A stretch of 6,398 nucleotides of DNA from an uncultured Lachnospiraceae bacterium (GTDB lineage: Bacteria > Bacillota > Clostridia > Lachnospirales > Lachnospiraceae): the NCBI GenBank assembly GCA_910579285.1, contig CAJTTT010000060.1, forward strand, positions 1 through 6,398, written 5' to 3'. A model generated the notes under the pieces. The model was not told the origin of the DNA. It ran no database searches and was given only the letters and a program-made list of their open reading frames with translations. The translations under genes and the position numbers were made by a program. Positions 1 to 6,216 of the stretch are shown one piece after another; the stretch's first letter is position 1, and every line of letters begins with the position of its first letter.

Positions 1-364
1 CTTTTTCCCCGGCGGTCTTGCCCTCTTTGGTGGGACCCTTTTTCTCGGTGGCCTTTTCCTCCGGGGCCGGGGTGGGCGGCTGTTCCGGTTCGGGCGGCTC
101 GTTCTTTTCCACCTCCGCACGTTCCGCCGCCCGCCGCTCCGCCATCAGCTTTTCAATCTGGTCAGCGGAGACACTCACCTCGCCGGGAGCACCAGCCGGG
201 GCATCCTGGGCGGGCGCATCCACGGCGGCCTGCTCGGGAATGTTCTCCGGGGCCGGGGGCTCCGGCGTGGGAGCCTCCGGGGCAGGAGCCTCAGCCGGGC
301 CCGTATCGAACAGGCTGGGCTGGGGATTTTCCTCCGGGCTCACGTTCAATTTTTCGTCTGCCAT
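1..364 (-). CDS. Partial Pro/Ala/Glu-rich hydrophilic protein, N-terminal 121 residues, function unknown
   Basis: The reading frame starts at the ATG complementary to 362-364 and stays open for 121 codons to the left edge, so the gene is incomplete at its 3' end. A strong ribosome site (AGGAGGT, complement of 370-376) lies 5 bases before the ATG and fixes the start. The protein begins MADEKLNVSPEENPQPSLFD. It continues as low-complexity sequence dominated by Pro, Ala and Glu (about residues 22-60), has a short segment likely to form a helix (about 63-86, containing DQIEKLMAERRAAERAEVEK), and then becomes Pro/Glu- and Lys-rich. There is no signal peptide or membrane segment. GC is far above the rest of the window (44 of 60 bases at 61-120; 48 of 60 at 241-300), which suggests a different origin, for example an integrative conjugative element. 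The low-complexity N-terminus gives no family, and any recognisable domain would lie beyond the edge. I am confident it is coding because of the ribosome site and the clean open frame; I do not know its function. Confidence 0.75.
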   Translation of the reverse strand, partial: MADEKLNVSPEENPQPSLFDTGPAEAPAPEAPTPEPPAPENIPEQAAVDAPAQDAPAGAPGEVSVSADQIEKLMAERRAAERAEVEKNEPPEPEQPPTPAPEEKATEKKGPTKEGKTAGEK

Positions 365-453
365 TCGTTACCTCCTTTTTTAATTTCGTGAATGTTGCAC
401 AAATCTTGCGCTAAAACTTTGTTACTATTTTTTCGCCTCCCTCCCGGCTATCC

Positions 454-499
454 ACGCAAAAAAGCCGCCCGTTTTTTCATGCCGGACGGCTTTCTGCGT
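454..499 (-). terminator. Long hairpin, best read as a leftward rho-independent terminator
   Basis: An outer stem ACGCA/TGCGT (454-458 with 495-499) and an inner stem AAAGCCG/CGGCTTT (461-467 with 487-493) are continued by CCG/CGG (469-471 with 483-485) after one C-A mismatch, around an 11-base loop. Read on the minus strand, the GC-rich stem is followed directly by a run of six T, the classic terminator layout. On the plus strand the trailing sequence is poor in T. No leftward gene lies to its right in this window, so it has no obvious client. It would shield the left-hand gene from leftward readthrough. It could also simply be a transcript-stabilising hairpin. Confidence 0.5.
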
Positions 500-531
500 A
501 ATGTGATAGCTCTAATTTTATTTTTTTGTGG

Positions 532-560
532 TTGCAGGCTCCGAAAAGCCTTGATATTAC
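532..560 (+). promoter_or_regulatory. Probable promoter of the sugar transporter operon (extended -10)
   Basis: TTGCAG (532-537) and TATTAC (555-560) are separated by 17 bases. A TG at 552-553, one base before the -10 box, makes an extended -10 element. The -35 box matches the sigma-A consensus at only 3 of 6 positions and the -10 at 4 of 6. The support is therefore the spacing, the TG and the position about 65 bases before the binding-protein gene. Transcription would start near 567. The AT-rich tract 511-527 just upstream could act as an UP-like element. This is a prediction only. Confidence 0.4.
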
Positions 561-572
561 AGTGTTCCTAAT

Positions 573-596
573 AGGAGCTATTCATATGTAATGTGA
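573..596 (+). other. Start-stop mini-ORF with a good ribosome site in the operon leader
   Basis: AGGAG at 573-577 is spaced 8 bases from an ATG (586-588) that is followed at once by TAA (589-591). A second ATG at 591-593 overlaps that stop and is followed by TGA (594-596). A ribosome recruited here would meet a stop codon directly after initiation, about 30 bases before the true binding-protein start at 626. It could stall or reinitiate and so tune translation downstream, or it may be chance. No peptide is made beyond formyl-Met. Confidence 0.3.
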
Positions 597-603
597 ACAT
601 GTG
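583..603 (+). promoter_or_regulatory. Operator-like imperfect inverted repeat
   Basis: CATATGT (583-589) and ACATGTG (597-603) match as inverted arms at 6 of 7 positions across a 7-base spacer. Inside lies a smaller symmetric 10-mer, ATGTGAACAT (591-600). It lies about 16-36 bases downstream of the predicted transcription start, a position from which a repressor could block the sugar operon. No regulator gene is in the window and I cannot assign a regulator family. It overlaps the start-stop codons, so the two readings of this stretch compete. Confidence 0.25.
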
Positions 604-625
604 CCGGTTTGATAAGGAGGGTAAA

Positions 626-2014
626 ATGAAGAACAGGATGAAAAAGTTACTTGCGTTATTTGCAGCGGCATCCATGATGGTGCAGCTTGTGGGATGCGGA
701 GGCGGTGCAGGAAATGCTCCGGCCGGTGAGACAAATGCGGATACATCTGCAGAAGCACAGGATCAGGCGGCGGCGACGCCGGCAAAAGAGGAAGAGGCGG
801 AGGCAGCTTCCGAAGAGGAAATTACCATCACGATCTGGCACCAGTCTGTGGCAGACACAGATCCCGTCAAGAAAATTATCGAAGAGTCCGTGACAGAGTA
901 CCATGAGCTCCATCCGAATGTGACAATCGTACAGGACGGTGTTACAGGAGAGCAGTACAAGACGAAGATCAAGACCGCTTTTGTGGCGGGAGAGGCGCCG
1001 GATATCTCATATATGTTCAGCGGCGGCAGTTTTGTAAAACCTTATATTGATGCGGGATATTTACTGCCCATAGATGAGTATTTAAGCCCGGATACGAAGA
1101 GCAAAGTGCTGCCCGGCACACTGGATGGATGTACGTTTGACGGCAAGGTATATACGCTGCCTACCATTACGTTCCTTGCGAACCTTTATTGCAATACCGA
1201 GATGTTTGACGCGGCAGGGGCAAAGATTCCGACCAACTGGGATGAACTTTTAGACGCGGTAGATAAGCTGAATGCAGCCGGATATACGCCGATCCTTATG
1301 GGTGAGAAAGACAGATGGCCCGGCATGTACTGGTATGATATTATCTCTGCGAGAACAGCCAGCAACGCAGCGATCATGGAAGCGTTCGGCGATCCGTCCA
1401 AGTTCAATTCGGAAGGCTTTGTCATGGGTGCGGAGAAGCTGCAGGAGCTGGTGAAGGCAAATGCGTTTAACGACAATATGATGAGCATGAGCTACGATGA
1501 GATGATCGAGGGATTTGCGGCAGGACAGGGCGCGATGGTTTTCCAGGCAAACTGGGTGCATCCTTCTTTCTGGGCTGACACGGCAGCGACAAAAGGCAAA
1601 GTGACATGTGTGCCGTTCCCGGTTATTGACGGCGGCGCAGGAAGCATTACCGAGTTCTCGGGCGGAAGCTCCGACGGTTACTATATCAATGCCAACTGTG
1701 AGCATCCGAAGGAAGCGGTTGAGTATCTGGAGTATTTGAGCGAGAAGATTGGCGTCGTTGGTTATCAGCAGGGCGCAGGACTTCCCTGTTGGGACACGAC
1801 CGGCGTAGATACCTCCACGCTGACACCGCTTGACATGGAATCGGCGGCGCTGATGGAGACGGGAACCTCTTATATCAGCTGGTGGGATAACATTCTGTCT
1901 GCAGAAGATTCCGAGACATACAAGGATCTGGTTGCACAGGTGATGGCGCTCAAGATTACGCCGGAAGAATTCGCGGAAGCAATGTCCAAGTTACAGCCTT
2001 CAGAATTTTATTAA
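626..2014 (+). CDS. Carbohydrate ABC transporter substrate-binding lipoprotein (family 1, MalE/UgpB-like)
   Basis: This is a 462-residue extracytoplasmic receptor that binds a sugar or oligosaccharide and delivers it to the two permeases encoded next. The start at 626 is chosen because AAGGAGG (614-620) sits 5 bases upstream and the protein then opens with a proper lipoprotein signal: MKNRMKK, a hydrophobic stretch, and lipobox L21-V22-G23-C24, with Cys24 the lipidated residue. In-frame upstream starts (GTG 593, ATG 599) would add 11 or 9 residues before the signal and lack such a site. Residues 25-65 are a flexible Gly/Ala/Glu-rich tether. The folded domain begins near ITITIWHQS (66-74), and AGEAPDI (121-127) matches the AGxxPD motif usual in this family. 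Several Trp and Tyr residues in the second half (for example around RWPGMYWYD and QANWVHPSFW) suit stacking against sugar rings. Length is normal for the family. The exact substrate cannot be read from the sequence. Confidence 0.93.
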   Translation: MKNRMKKLLALFAAASMMVQLVGCGGGAGNAPAGETNADTSAEAQDQAAATPAKEEEAEAASEEEITITIWHQSVADTDPVKKIIEESVTEYHELHPNVTIVQDGVTGEQYKTKIKTAFVAGEAPDISYMFSGGSFVKPYIDAGYLLPIDEYLSPDTKSKVLPGTLDGCTFDGKVYTLPTITFLANLYCNTEMFDAAGAKIPTNWDELLDAVDKLNAAGYTPILMGEKDRWPGMYWYDIISARTASNAAIMEAFGDPSKFNSEGFVMGAEKLQELVKANAFNDNMMSMSYDEMIEGFAAGQGAMVFQANWVHPSFWADTAATKGKVTCVPFPVIDGGAGSITEFSGGSSDGYYINANCEHPKEAVEYLEYLSEKIGVVGYQQGAGLPCWDTTGVDTSTLTPLDMESAALMETGTSYISWWDNILSAEDSETYKDLVAQVMALKITPEEFAEAMSKLQPSEFY

Positions 2015-2029
2015 ATAGTTACAGACACC

Positions 2030-2064
2030 GTTGTGGGCGGCCGTGTTTGGCGGCGGCCCACAAC
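2030..2064 (+). promoter_or_regulatory. Strong intercistronic hairpin between binding-protein and permease genes
   Basis: GTTGTGGGC (2030-2038) pairs perfectly with GCCCACAAC (2056-2064). After one G-G mismatch a further GCCG/CGGC stem (2040-2043 with 2051-2054) closes a 7-base loop. The element starts 15 bases after the binding-protein stop and ends 23 bases before the permease ATG. The bases after it (TTGTTTGT) make only a weak U-tract, so it is more likely a partial terminator or a 3'-end stabiliser than a full stop. Such elements are known in sugar ABC operons, for example between malE and malF, where they let the binding protein be made in excess over the permeases. Confidence 0.65.
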
Positions 2065-2087
2065 TTGTTTGTGAGATAGGTGGGACG

Positions 2088-2969
2088 ATGAAAAAAATAT
2101 TATCTGATAAAAAAGCGATTACGCTGTTTGTATGTCCGACAATCCTCATCATGCTGGTCATTGTCGTTGTGCCGATTTTCATATCCGTTTATTATAGTCT
2201 GCTGGACTGGGACGGACTCGGCAAAGGGACGTTTGTCGGACTTCGCAATTATATGGAACTGGCGGGAGATGAACGCTTTGTAAATTCTATCAAAAACTCC
2301 TTGCTGTATGTGTTCTTTTCCCTGTTTATCCAGCTTCCGATATCCCTTCTTCTGGCGTTGATTGTGGCAGACATAAAGCGGGGCGAGAAATTCTATCGGA
2401 CGACATATTTTATTCCTGTTATCATCTCAGGTGTGGTGATCGGCCAGCTCTGGCAGAAAATCTACAATGGAGATTACGGTCTGTTAAATGCCATGCTGGG
2501 GAGTCTGCATCTGGATCATTTGCAGCAGGACTGGCTTGGACAGGAGACCACAGCCCTTATCGCCGCATTTATTCCCAATTTATGGCAGTATGTGGGATAT
2601 CATATGCTGATTATGTACGCGGGCATCAAATCCATTTCGCCGGAAATTTATGAGGCGGCGACCATTGACGGGGCAAACAGCAGACAGATTGCCTTTAAGG
2701 TGACCATTCCTCTGCTGAAACCGGTGCTGGAGGTGTGTGTGACATTTTCCCTGATCGGTGCGCTTAAGATCTTCGATTTGATCTATGTCCTGACGGGCGG
2801 CGGCCCTTTCTTCACCACAGAGGTGCCGACAATCTATATGTATAAAACGATTTTTGATTCCTTCCACTATGGATATGGAAGCGCGATTTCTATCTTTATT
2901 ATTCTGGAGTGTTTTGTCTTTACCATGCTTTTAAAATTATTTTTCCGAAATAAGGAGGAGCAGGCATGA
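2088..2969 (+). CDS. Carbohydrate ABC transporter permease, MalF/UgpA-type
   Basis: This 293-residue inner-membrane subunit forms half of the translocation channel of the importer. The start at ATG 2088 is set by AGGTGG (2078-2083), 4 bases upstream; an in-frame TTG at 2031 would lie inside the intercistronic hairpin and has no ribosome site. About six membrane helices are visible (roughly residues 11-31, 70-95, 106-124, 157-180, 212-236 and 264-286). The cytoplasmic EAA loop that docks onto the ATPase is clear: EAATIDGANSRQIAFKVTIP (189-208), with E189-A190-A191, G195 and P208. The segment FDLIYVLTGGGP (229-240) is typical of the MalF/UgpA branch. Length is normal for the family without the extra periplasmic domain of enteric MalF. 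The gene ends in a 4-base overlap with the next permease, so the two are translationally coupled. Confidence 0.93.
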   Translation: MKKILSDKKAITLFVCPTILIMLVIVVVPIFISVYYSLLDWDGLGKGTFVGLRNYMELAGDERFVNSIKNSLLYVFFSLFIQLPISLLLALIVADIKRGEKFYRTTYFIPVIISGVVIGQLWQKIYNGDYGLLNAMLGSLHLDHLQQDWLGQETTALIAAFIPNLWQYVGYHMLIMYAGIKSISPEIYEAATIDGANSRQIAFKVTIPLLKPVLEVCVTFSLIGALKIFDLIYVLTGGGPFFTTEVPTIYMYKTIFDSFHYGYGSAISIFIILECFVFTMLLKLFFRNKEEQA

Positions 2970-3799
2970 GAACAATGAAAAATGTAAAAAGCGGCGTTCT
3001 GCATATCTGCCTGATGGCGATTGCTTTTCTGCAGGTGTTTCCTCTGTTCTGGCTGTTTGGCTTTTCCTTAAAGGATAACAGCGAGATTTTCGGCGGGAAT
3101 ATAGCGGGACTTCCGCAGAACTGGAGATTCTCCAACTATGTGTCTGCCTTTAACCAGGCGAACGTGTTGCAATATTTACTGAACAGTATTCTGGTCACCG
3201 CGGCAACCATTGTGATTACGATTCTGTTTGCGGCGACGGCGTCTTATGCGATCCAGCGAATGATATGGAAAGGGAGAGGCGCTGCCATGAAGGGCATCCT
3301 TGTGGGAATGATGGTTCCGATCCATGCCGTGCTGCTTCCGCTTTTCCTCGTACTGAGCAAGATGAAGCTGCTCAATACATACTGGGCGCTCATCATTCCT
3401 TATGTGGCGTTCGGGCTGCCTCTGGCGGTTTACCTGTTCAGCAGTTTTATGGTATCGATACCGAAAGAGATGGAGGAGGCGGCAGCGATTGACGGCTGCG
3501 ATATTTATAAGCTGTTCTTCCGTGTCATGCTGCCCCTGATCCGGCCGGCTATCGCGACAGTCAGTATCTTTACCTTTATTTCTTCCTGGAATGAGTTGAT
3601 GTTTGCGGTGACATTTATCAACAAACAGCAGTACAAGACATTGACCGTAGGCATTATGTCTATGGTGGGCGCTTACACGACCAAGTGGGGCGAGATCGGC
3701 GCGGGGCTTATGATTGCCACGGTGCCGACTGTTGTCATCTATCTGCTGCTGAGCGATCAGGTGCAGAACAGCCTGGTAGCGGGCGCGGTGAAAGGATAA
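2966..3799 (+). CDS. Carbohydrate ABC transporter permease, MalG/UgpE-type
   Basis: This 277-residue protein is the second half of the channel. ATG 2966 overlaps the TGA of the preceding gene (ATGA), and AAGGAGG (2952-2958) lies 7 bases upstream. An N-terminal helix (about 11-33) is followed by the usual short loop containing SLKDNSEIF, then five more helices (about 70-93, 108-130, 137-160, 194-213 and 243-262). The ATPase-docking EAA motif reads EAAAIDGCDIYKLFFRVMLP (171-190), with G177 and P190. The C-terminus SLVAGAVKG matches the highly conserved tail of MalG-type permeases. Nothing is missing or broken. It is the last gene of the operon: a terminator follows within 15 bases of the stop. 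No ATPase subunit follows, so the pair probably uses an ATPase encoded elsewhere. Confidence 0.93.
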   Translation: MRTMKNVKSGVLHICLMAIAFLQVFPLFWLFGFSLKDNSEIFGGNIAGLPQNWRFSNYVSAFNQANVLQYLLNSILVTAATIVITILFAATASYAIQRMIWKGRGAAMKGILVGMMVPIHAVLLPLFLVLSKMKLLNTYWALIIPYVAFGLPLAVYLFSSFMVSIPKEMEEAAAIDGCDIYKLFFRVMLPLIRPAIATVSIFTFISSWNELMFAVTFINKQQYKTLTVGIMSMVGAYTTKWGEIGAGLMIATVPTVVIYLLLSDQVQNSLVAGAVKG

Positions 3800-3813
3800 A
3801 TGGTGTATTTTGG

Positions 3814-3861
3814 AAACCTCTTGTTTTCAGTCGGGAAACCGGCGAAATCAGGAGGTTTTTT
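3814..3861 (+). terminator. Rho-independent terminator of the sugar transporter operon
   Basis: AAACCTC (3814-3820) pairs with GAGGTTT (3852-3858), and the transcript ends in a run of six T (3856-3861). The interior can fold further: TTTC/GAAA flanks a small CGG-GAAA-CCG hairpin (around 3832-3841) with a GNRA-type tetraloop. It begins 15 bases after the permease stop codon, exactly where the operon should end, and separates it from the FapA-like gene. Confidence 0.72.
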
Positions 3862-3911
3862 GTGCGCAGATTTGGGCTTATTTTACGCACATAGGTTTTC
3901 TGATAAAGCAG

Positions 3912-3940
3912 TAGACTTTCATCCAGGATTCTGATAAAAT
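3912..3940 (+). promoter_or_regulatory. Probable promoter of the FapA-like gene (extended -10)
   Basis: TAGACT (3912-3917; 4 of 6 matches to the -35 consensus) and TAAAAT (3935-3940; 5 of 6 to the -10 consensus) are 17 bases apart. A TG at 3932-3933 gives the extended -10 form TGATAAAAT. AT-rich sequence follows. Transcription would start near 3947, leaving a leader of about 60 bases that contains the inverted repeat at 3972-4012. The upstream operon ends in a terminator, so a promoter is expected here. Confidence 0.55.
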
Positions 3941-3971
3941 AGAATAATATATAAATCTCAGAAAGACAGCG

Positions 3972-4012
3972 GCATATATCTTGCGATTTTAAGGCTATCC
4001 CAAGATATATGC
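3972..4012 (+). repeat. Perfect 12-bp inverted repeat running into the first start codon of the FapA-like gene
   Basis: GCATATATCTTG (3972-3983) and CAAGATATATGC (4001-4012) are exact inverted copies separated by 17 bases. As RNA this makes a 12-bp hairpin whose 3' arm contains the ATG at 4009-4011; the only Shine-Dalgarno-like bases nearby (AAGG, 3991-3994) are in its loop. As DNA it could be an operator 25-65 bases downstream of the predicted transcription start. There is no U-tract, so it is not a terminator. Either way it is placed to control expression of the gene. Confidence 0.65.
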
Positions 4013-6216
4013 ATTTCATTATGAATCAGGAAAGATTGGTAACGGCTATGGGTGATTTGGGCGGGGAAAAACAGGAGAAACTGCATTTTCCCATGATGGA
4101 AAATGACGAGTATCAGAAAGCGCAGCGACAGGAAATCAAGCTCGGGAAAGAGGAAGGTCTGGACGTATCCATTTACTCCAATCCCGAATTTAACTGGCTG
4201 CAGATGGAGCAGATCCGAATGGGGCTCAAGGATAAGGTGGATGCCTCTGTGTATGCCGATCCTGCTTACAATTACGAGACCATGCGGCAGATCAGACTGT
4301 CCCTCTACTCGGCCATAGACCTGATCCCCTATCTGAAAAGGGGATTTGTGGATGACGACCTGGAGGAAATCCGTTTTGCACTGATGAACAGGCTGCCGAT
4401 TGACAGGTGGCTGCAGGATATGATGTGTGCGCCGCAGATCCATGAAATCAGGATTGGCCTGTGCGAGGATATTGATATTACGCCTTATGCCAACATCAAA
4501 TATAACTGGATGCAGATGAAGGAGATTCGTCTCGGGCTTGAGAAAAAGCTGAATGTGTCGCTTTATACCAATCATCTGTTCAACCATGCACAGATGAGGG
4601 AGATCCGCCTTGGCCTGGAAGCGGGGCTTGATGTCACATCCTACTGCAGTCTGGTTTACTCAGCCACAGACATGAAGGAGAAGCGGCAGGCTATTATCAA
4701 CCGTAAGCGGTCAAGCGGCACGGCAGCCCCGGAGCCGGAGTACAGCGTGGAGACGCAAAGGACCGTGGAGAGGGGACCGGCGCAGAATACGGACAAAGGA
4801 AAGACGGCTGTTTCGCAGGACAAGAAAGAGAAAACTTCCCGGGCAGCTTCCCTCCAAAAGAAAGAATTTTCTATATCTATAGAAGAAAATGGAAACAAGG
4901 CGTATGCCTATATCCCCTGGATTCCGGGCAATATAGTGACCAAAGAGGATATTTACAAAGATCTGGAGAGGCGTGAGATTGTTTTTGGCATCAAGGAAGA
5001 TGCGATTGCCGACATGATTGACCGCAGGCGGCTGAATGAAAAGATACTGATCGCCGAGGGAATCCCGGCCCAAAAAGGAAAAGACGGCTGGATTGAATGG
5101 TTTGTCAGACTTGATCTGCCGCGTATTCCGGCGCCGCTGCCTGACGGCGGAGTTGACTATGTCAATATAGAAGCCTTTGAGATGGTGGAGGAGGACGAGA
5201 AAATTGCCTTTTATCACCGGGCGGAAACGGGCATTAGCGGCAAAAATATATATGGGGAAATGATTCATGCCGAGAATGGCATGGAGCTGAAACCGTTAAG
5301 AGGAATCGGATTTACGATCGAGCCGGACGGGTGTACTTATCGGTCTAAAATGAACGGGAAATTTGAGTTTACGGCCGGCCGTATTCTGATTACCAACATG
5401 CTGATTGTCCGGGAGGACGTAACCGCCGTGACGGGCAAGCTGGAGGTGGATGGCTCCATCTATGTGGTAGGAAGCGTTTATTCCGGGGGCTATGTCAAGG
5501 CAACCGGTGACATTATTGTCGAACATAACGTGGAGACATGCAGGCTTATAGCCGGCGGAAACGTTATGATAAAAACGGGAAGCTGTTCTAAGAACGACTG
5601 CTTTATTGATGCAGGCGGCGAAGTTTCCGGGAGCTTTTTTGAGGCGGCCAACATCCATGCTGGCGGCAATGTCAAGGCCAATTATATTATGAACAGCAGC
5701 ATTAAGACGATGGGCAGGGTGATTGTATCGGGAAGCAAGGGCATGCTTCTGGGCGGTACCATCAGCGCAGTCAGAGGTGTGGAGACTTATAATCTGGGCA
5801 ACAGACTGCACTTGAAGACAGTGCTTGACATTGGCCGGAACGAGCTGTATGACAAGGCGCATGCGGAATATGAGAAAAAGCGGGAAAAGCTTTTGGACGA
5901 CCTGAAAGCGCTGGAGCGGGAGTGGGGAAAAATCGTACAGCTTGAGGAAGCGGGAAAAGAGGTGCCGGAGGAGATACAGCGTAAAATTTATGCGGCAATC
6001 GAGGTACAGGGACAGAAACTGGCGGAGATTGACGGCGAGGAGTCAAAATTAGCCAATATGACTGGGCAGGCGGCCAAGGAGCCTGTCTGTGTCAGAGGCA
6101 GAGCCTATGAAGGCAGTGTGGTCATCATAAACGGGATCAAATATACACTGTCGGCGGAGGTGCGCAGGGTTCTTTTTAAACTTCGCAACAAACAGGTAGT
6201 GATGGTAGCTTTGTAA
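4009..6216 (+). CDS. FapA-family (DUF342) protein with an N-terminal array of 26-residue repeats
   Basis: Cytoplasmic, with no signal peptide or membrane helix; 735 residues from ATG 4009. The start is uncertain: 4009 lies in a hairpin arm without a proper ribosome site, and alternatives are TTG 4036 (AGGA 4 bases before), ATG 4021, 4048 or 4093. Domains: residues 35-229 hold about eight 26-residue repeats; 230-285 is a charged, probably disordered linker; from about 290 to the end is a complete FapA domain. Within that, 380-450 carries the family's typical segment (DGGVDYVNIEAF, then TGISGKNIYGE). Residues about 460-600 form a Gly-rich right-handed beta-helix (repeated turns such as VKATGDIIVEHN, LIAGGNVMI, IDAGGEVSGSF and IHAGGNVKANYI), 612-685 is a coiled coil, and 690-735 is the closing beta region. 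FapA was named for flagellar assembly in Vibrio, where it links glucose PTS signalling to polar flagella; many Clostridia carry homologues of unknown role. No flagellar gene is in view. The FapA assignment is firm; the biological role is not. Confidence 0.88.
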   Translation: MHFIMNQERLVTAMGDLGGEKQEKLHFPMMENDEYQKAQRQEIKLGKEEGLDVSIYSNPEFNWLQMEQIRMGLKDKVDASVYADPAYNYETMRQIRLSLYSAIDLIPYLKRGFVDDDLEEIRFALMNRLPIDRWLQDMMCAPQIHEIRIGLCEDIDITPYANIKYNWMQMKEIRLGLEKKLNVSLYTNHLFNHAQMREIRLGLEAGLDVTSYCSLVYSATDMKEKRQAIINRKRSSGTAAPEPEYSVETQRTVERGPAQNTDKGKTAVSQDKKEKTSRAASLQKKEFSISIEENGNKAYAYIPWIPGNIVTKEDIYKDLERREIVFGIKEDAIADMIDRRRLNEKILIAEGIPAQKGKDGWIEWFVRLDLPRIPAPLPDGGVDYVNIEAFEMVEEDEKIAFYHRAETGISGKNIYGEMIHAENGMELKPLRGIGFTIEPDGCTYRSKMNGKFEFTAGRILITNMLIVREDVTAVTGKLEVDGSIYVVGSVYSGGYVKATGDIIVEHNVETCRLIAGGNVMIKTGSCSKNDCFIDAGGEVSGSFFEAANIHAGGNVKANYIMNSSIKTMGRVIVSGSKGMLLGGTISAVRGVETYNLGNRLHLKTVLDIGRNELYDKAHAEYEKKREKLLDDLKALEREWGKIVQLEEAGKEVPEEIQRKIYAAIEVQGQKLAEIDGEESKLANMTGQAAKEPVCVRGRAYEGSVVIINGIKYTLSAEVRRVLFKLRNKQVVMVAL
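4111..4695 (+). repeat. Coding tandem array: about eight 26-residue repeats
   Basis: Units begin at residues 35, 61, 87, 113, 139, 165, 191 and 217 of the FapA-like protein, with no insertion or deletion. The key Ile falls at 43, 69, 95, 121, 147, 173 and 199, exactly 26 apart; the eighth unit has Lys225 there and then decays. The consensus is an aromatic residue, Asn, two variable residues, Gln-Met-(Arg/Lys)-(Glu/Gln)-Ile-Arg-Leu-Gly-Leu, about three variable residues, (Leu/Ile)-(Asp/Asn)-(Val/Ile)-(Ser/Thr)-x-Tyr. Units 2, 6 and 7 are closest to it, while 4 and 5 are the most diverged. The DNA copies are not near-identical, so the array is old rather than a fresh slippage product. The pattern suggests a helical solenoid used for protein or nucleic-acid contacts. 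I recall similar repeats in unnamed proteins of gut Clostridia but cannot name the family. Confidence 0.88.

Noticed and set aside
18..383. Plus-strand open frame of 121 codons, rich in Ser, Gly and Ala
   Set aside because: It is the antisense of the GC-rich minus-strand gene, has no ribosome site, and its composition is a by-product of the proline/glutamate codons on the other strand.
498..596. Direct repeat GTAATGTGA at 498-506 and 588-596, as possible attachment or target-site duplication
   Set aside because: Nine bases, only 90 apart, with no element between them and no integrase or transposase in the window; not enough to call an attachment site.
2031..2087. Upstream TTG start for the first permease, adding 19 residues
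   Set aside because: The extension is encoded by the intercistronic hairpin, has no ribosome site, and would place unrelated residues before the normal permease N-terminus; ATG 2088 has AGGTGG in place.
3861..3891. Small hairpin TGTGCG/CGCACA with a 19-base loop after the operon terminator
   Set aside because: Six pairs across a long loop are weak, with no U-tract after it and no clear role; it could arise by chance.
3800..3934. 44-residue open frame starting directly after the second permease stop (TAA-ATG)
   Set aside because: It runs straight through the terminator hairpin and the -35 box of the next promoter, and the protein has no recognisable feature. AAAGGA before it is too close (3 bases) to be a good ribosome site.
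3958..4587. Minus-strand open frame of 209 codons opposite the repeat array
   Set aside because: It is antisense to the well-supported FapA-like gene; its apparent repetitiveness merely mirrors the 78-base coding repeats, and no ribosome site or promoter supports it.
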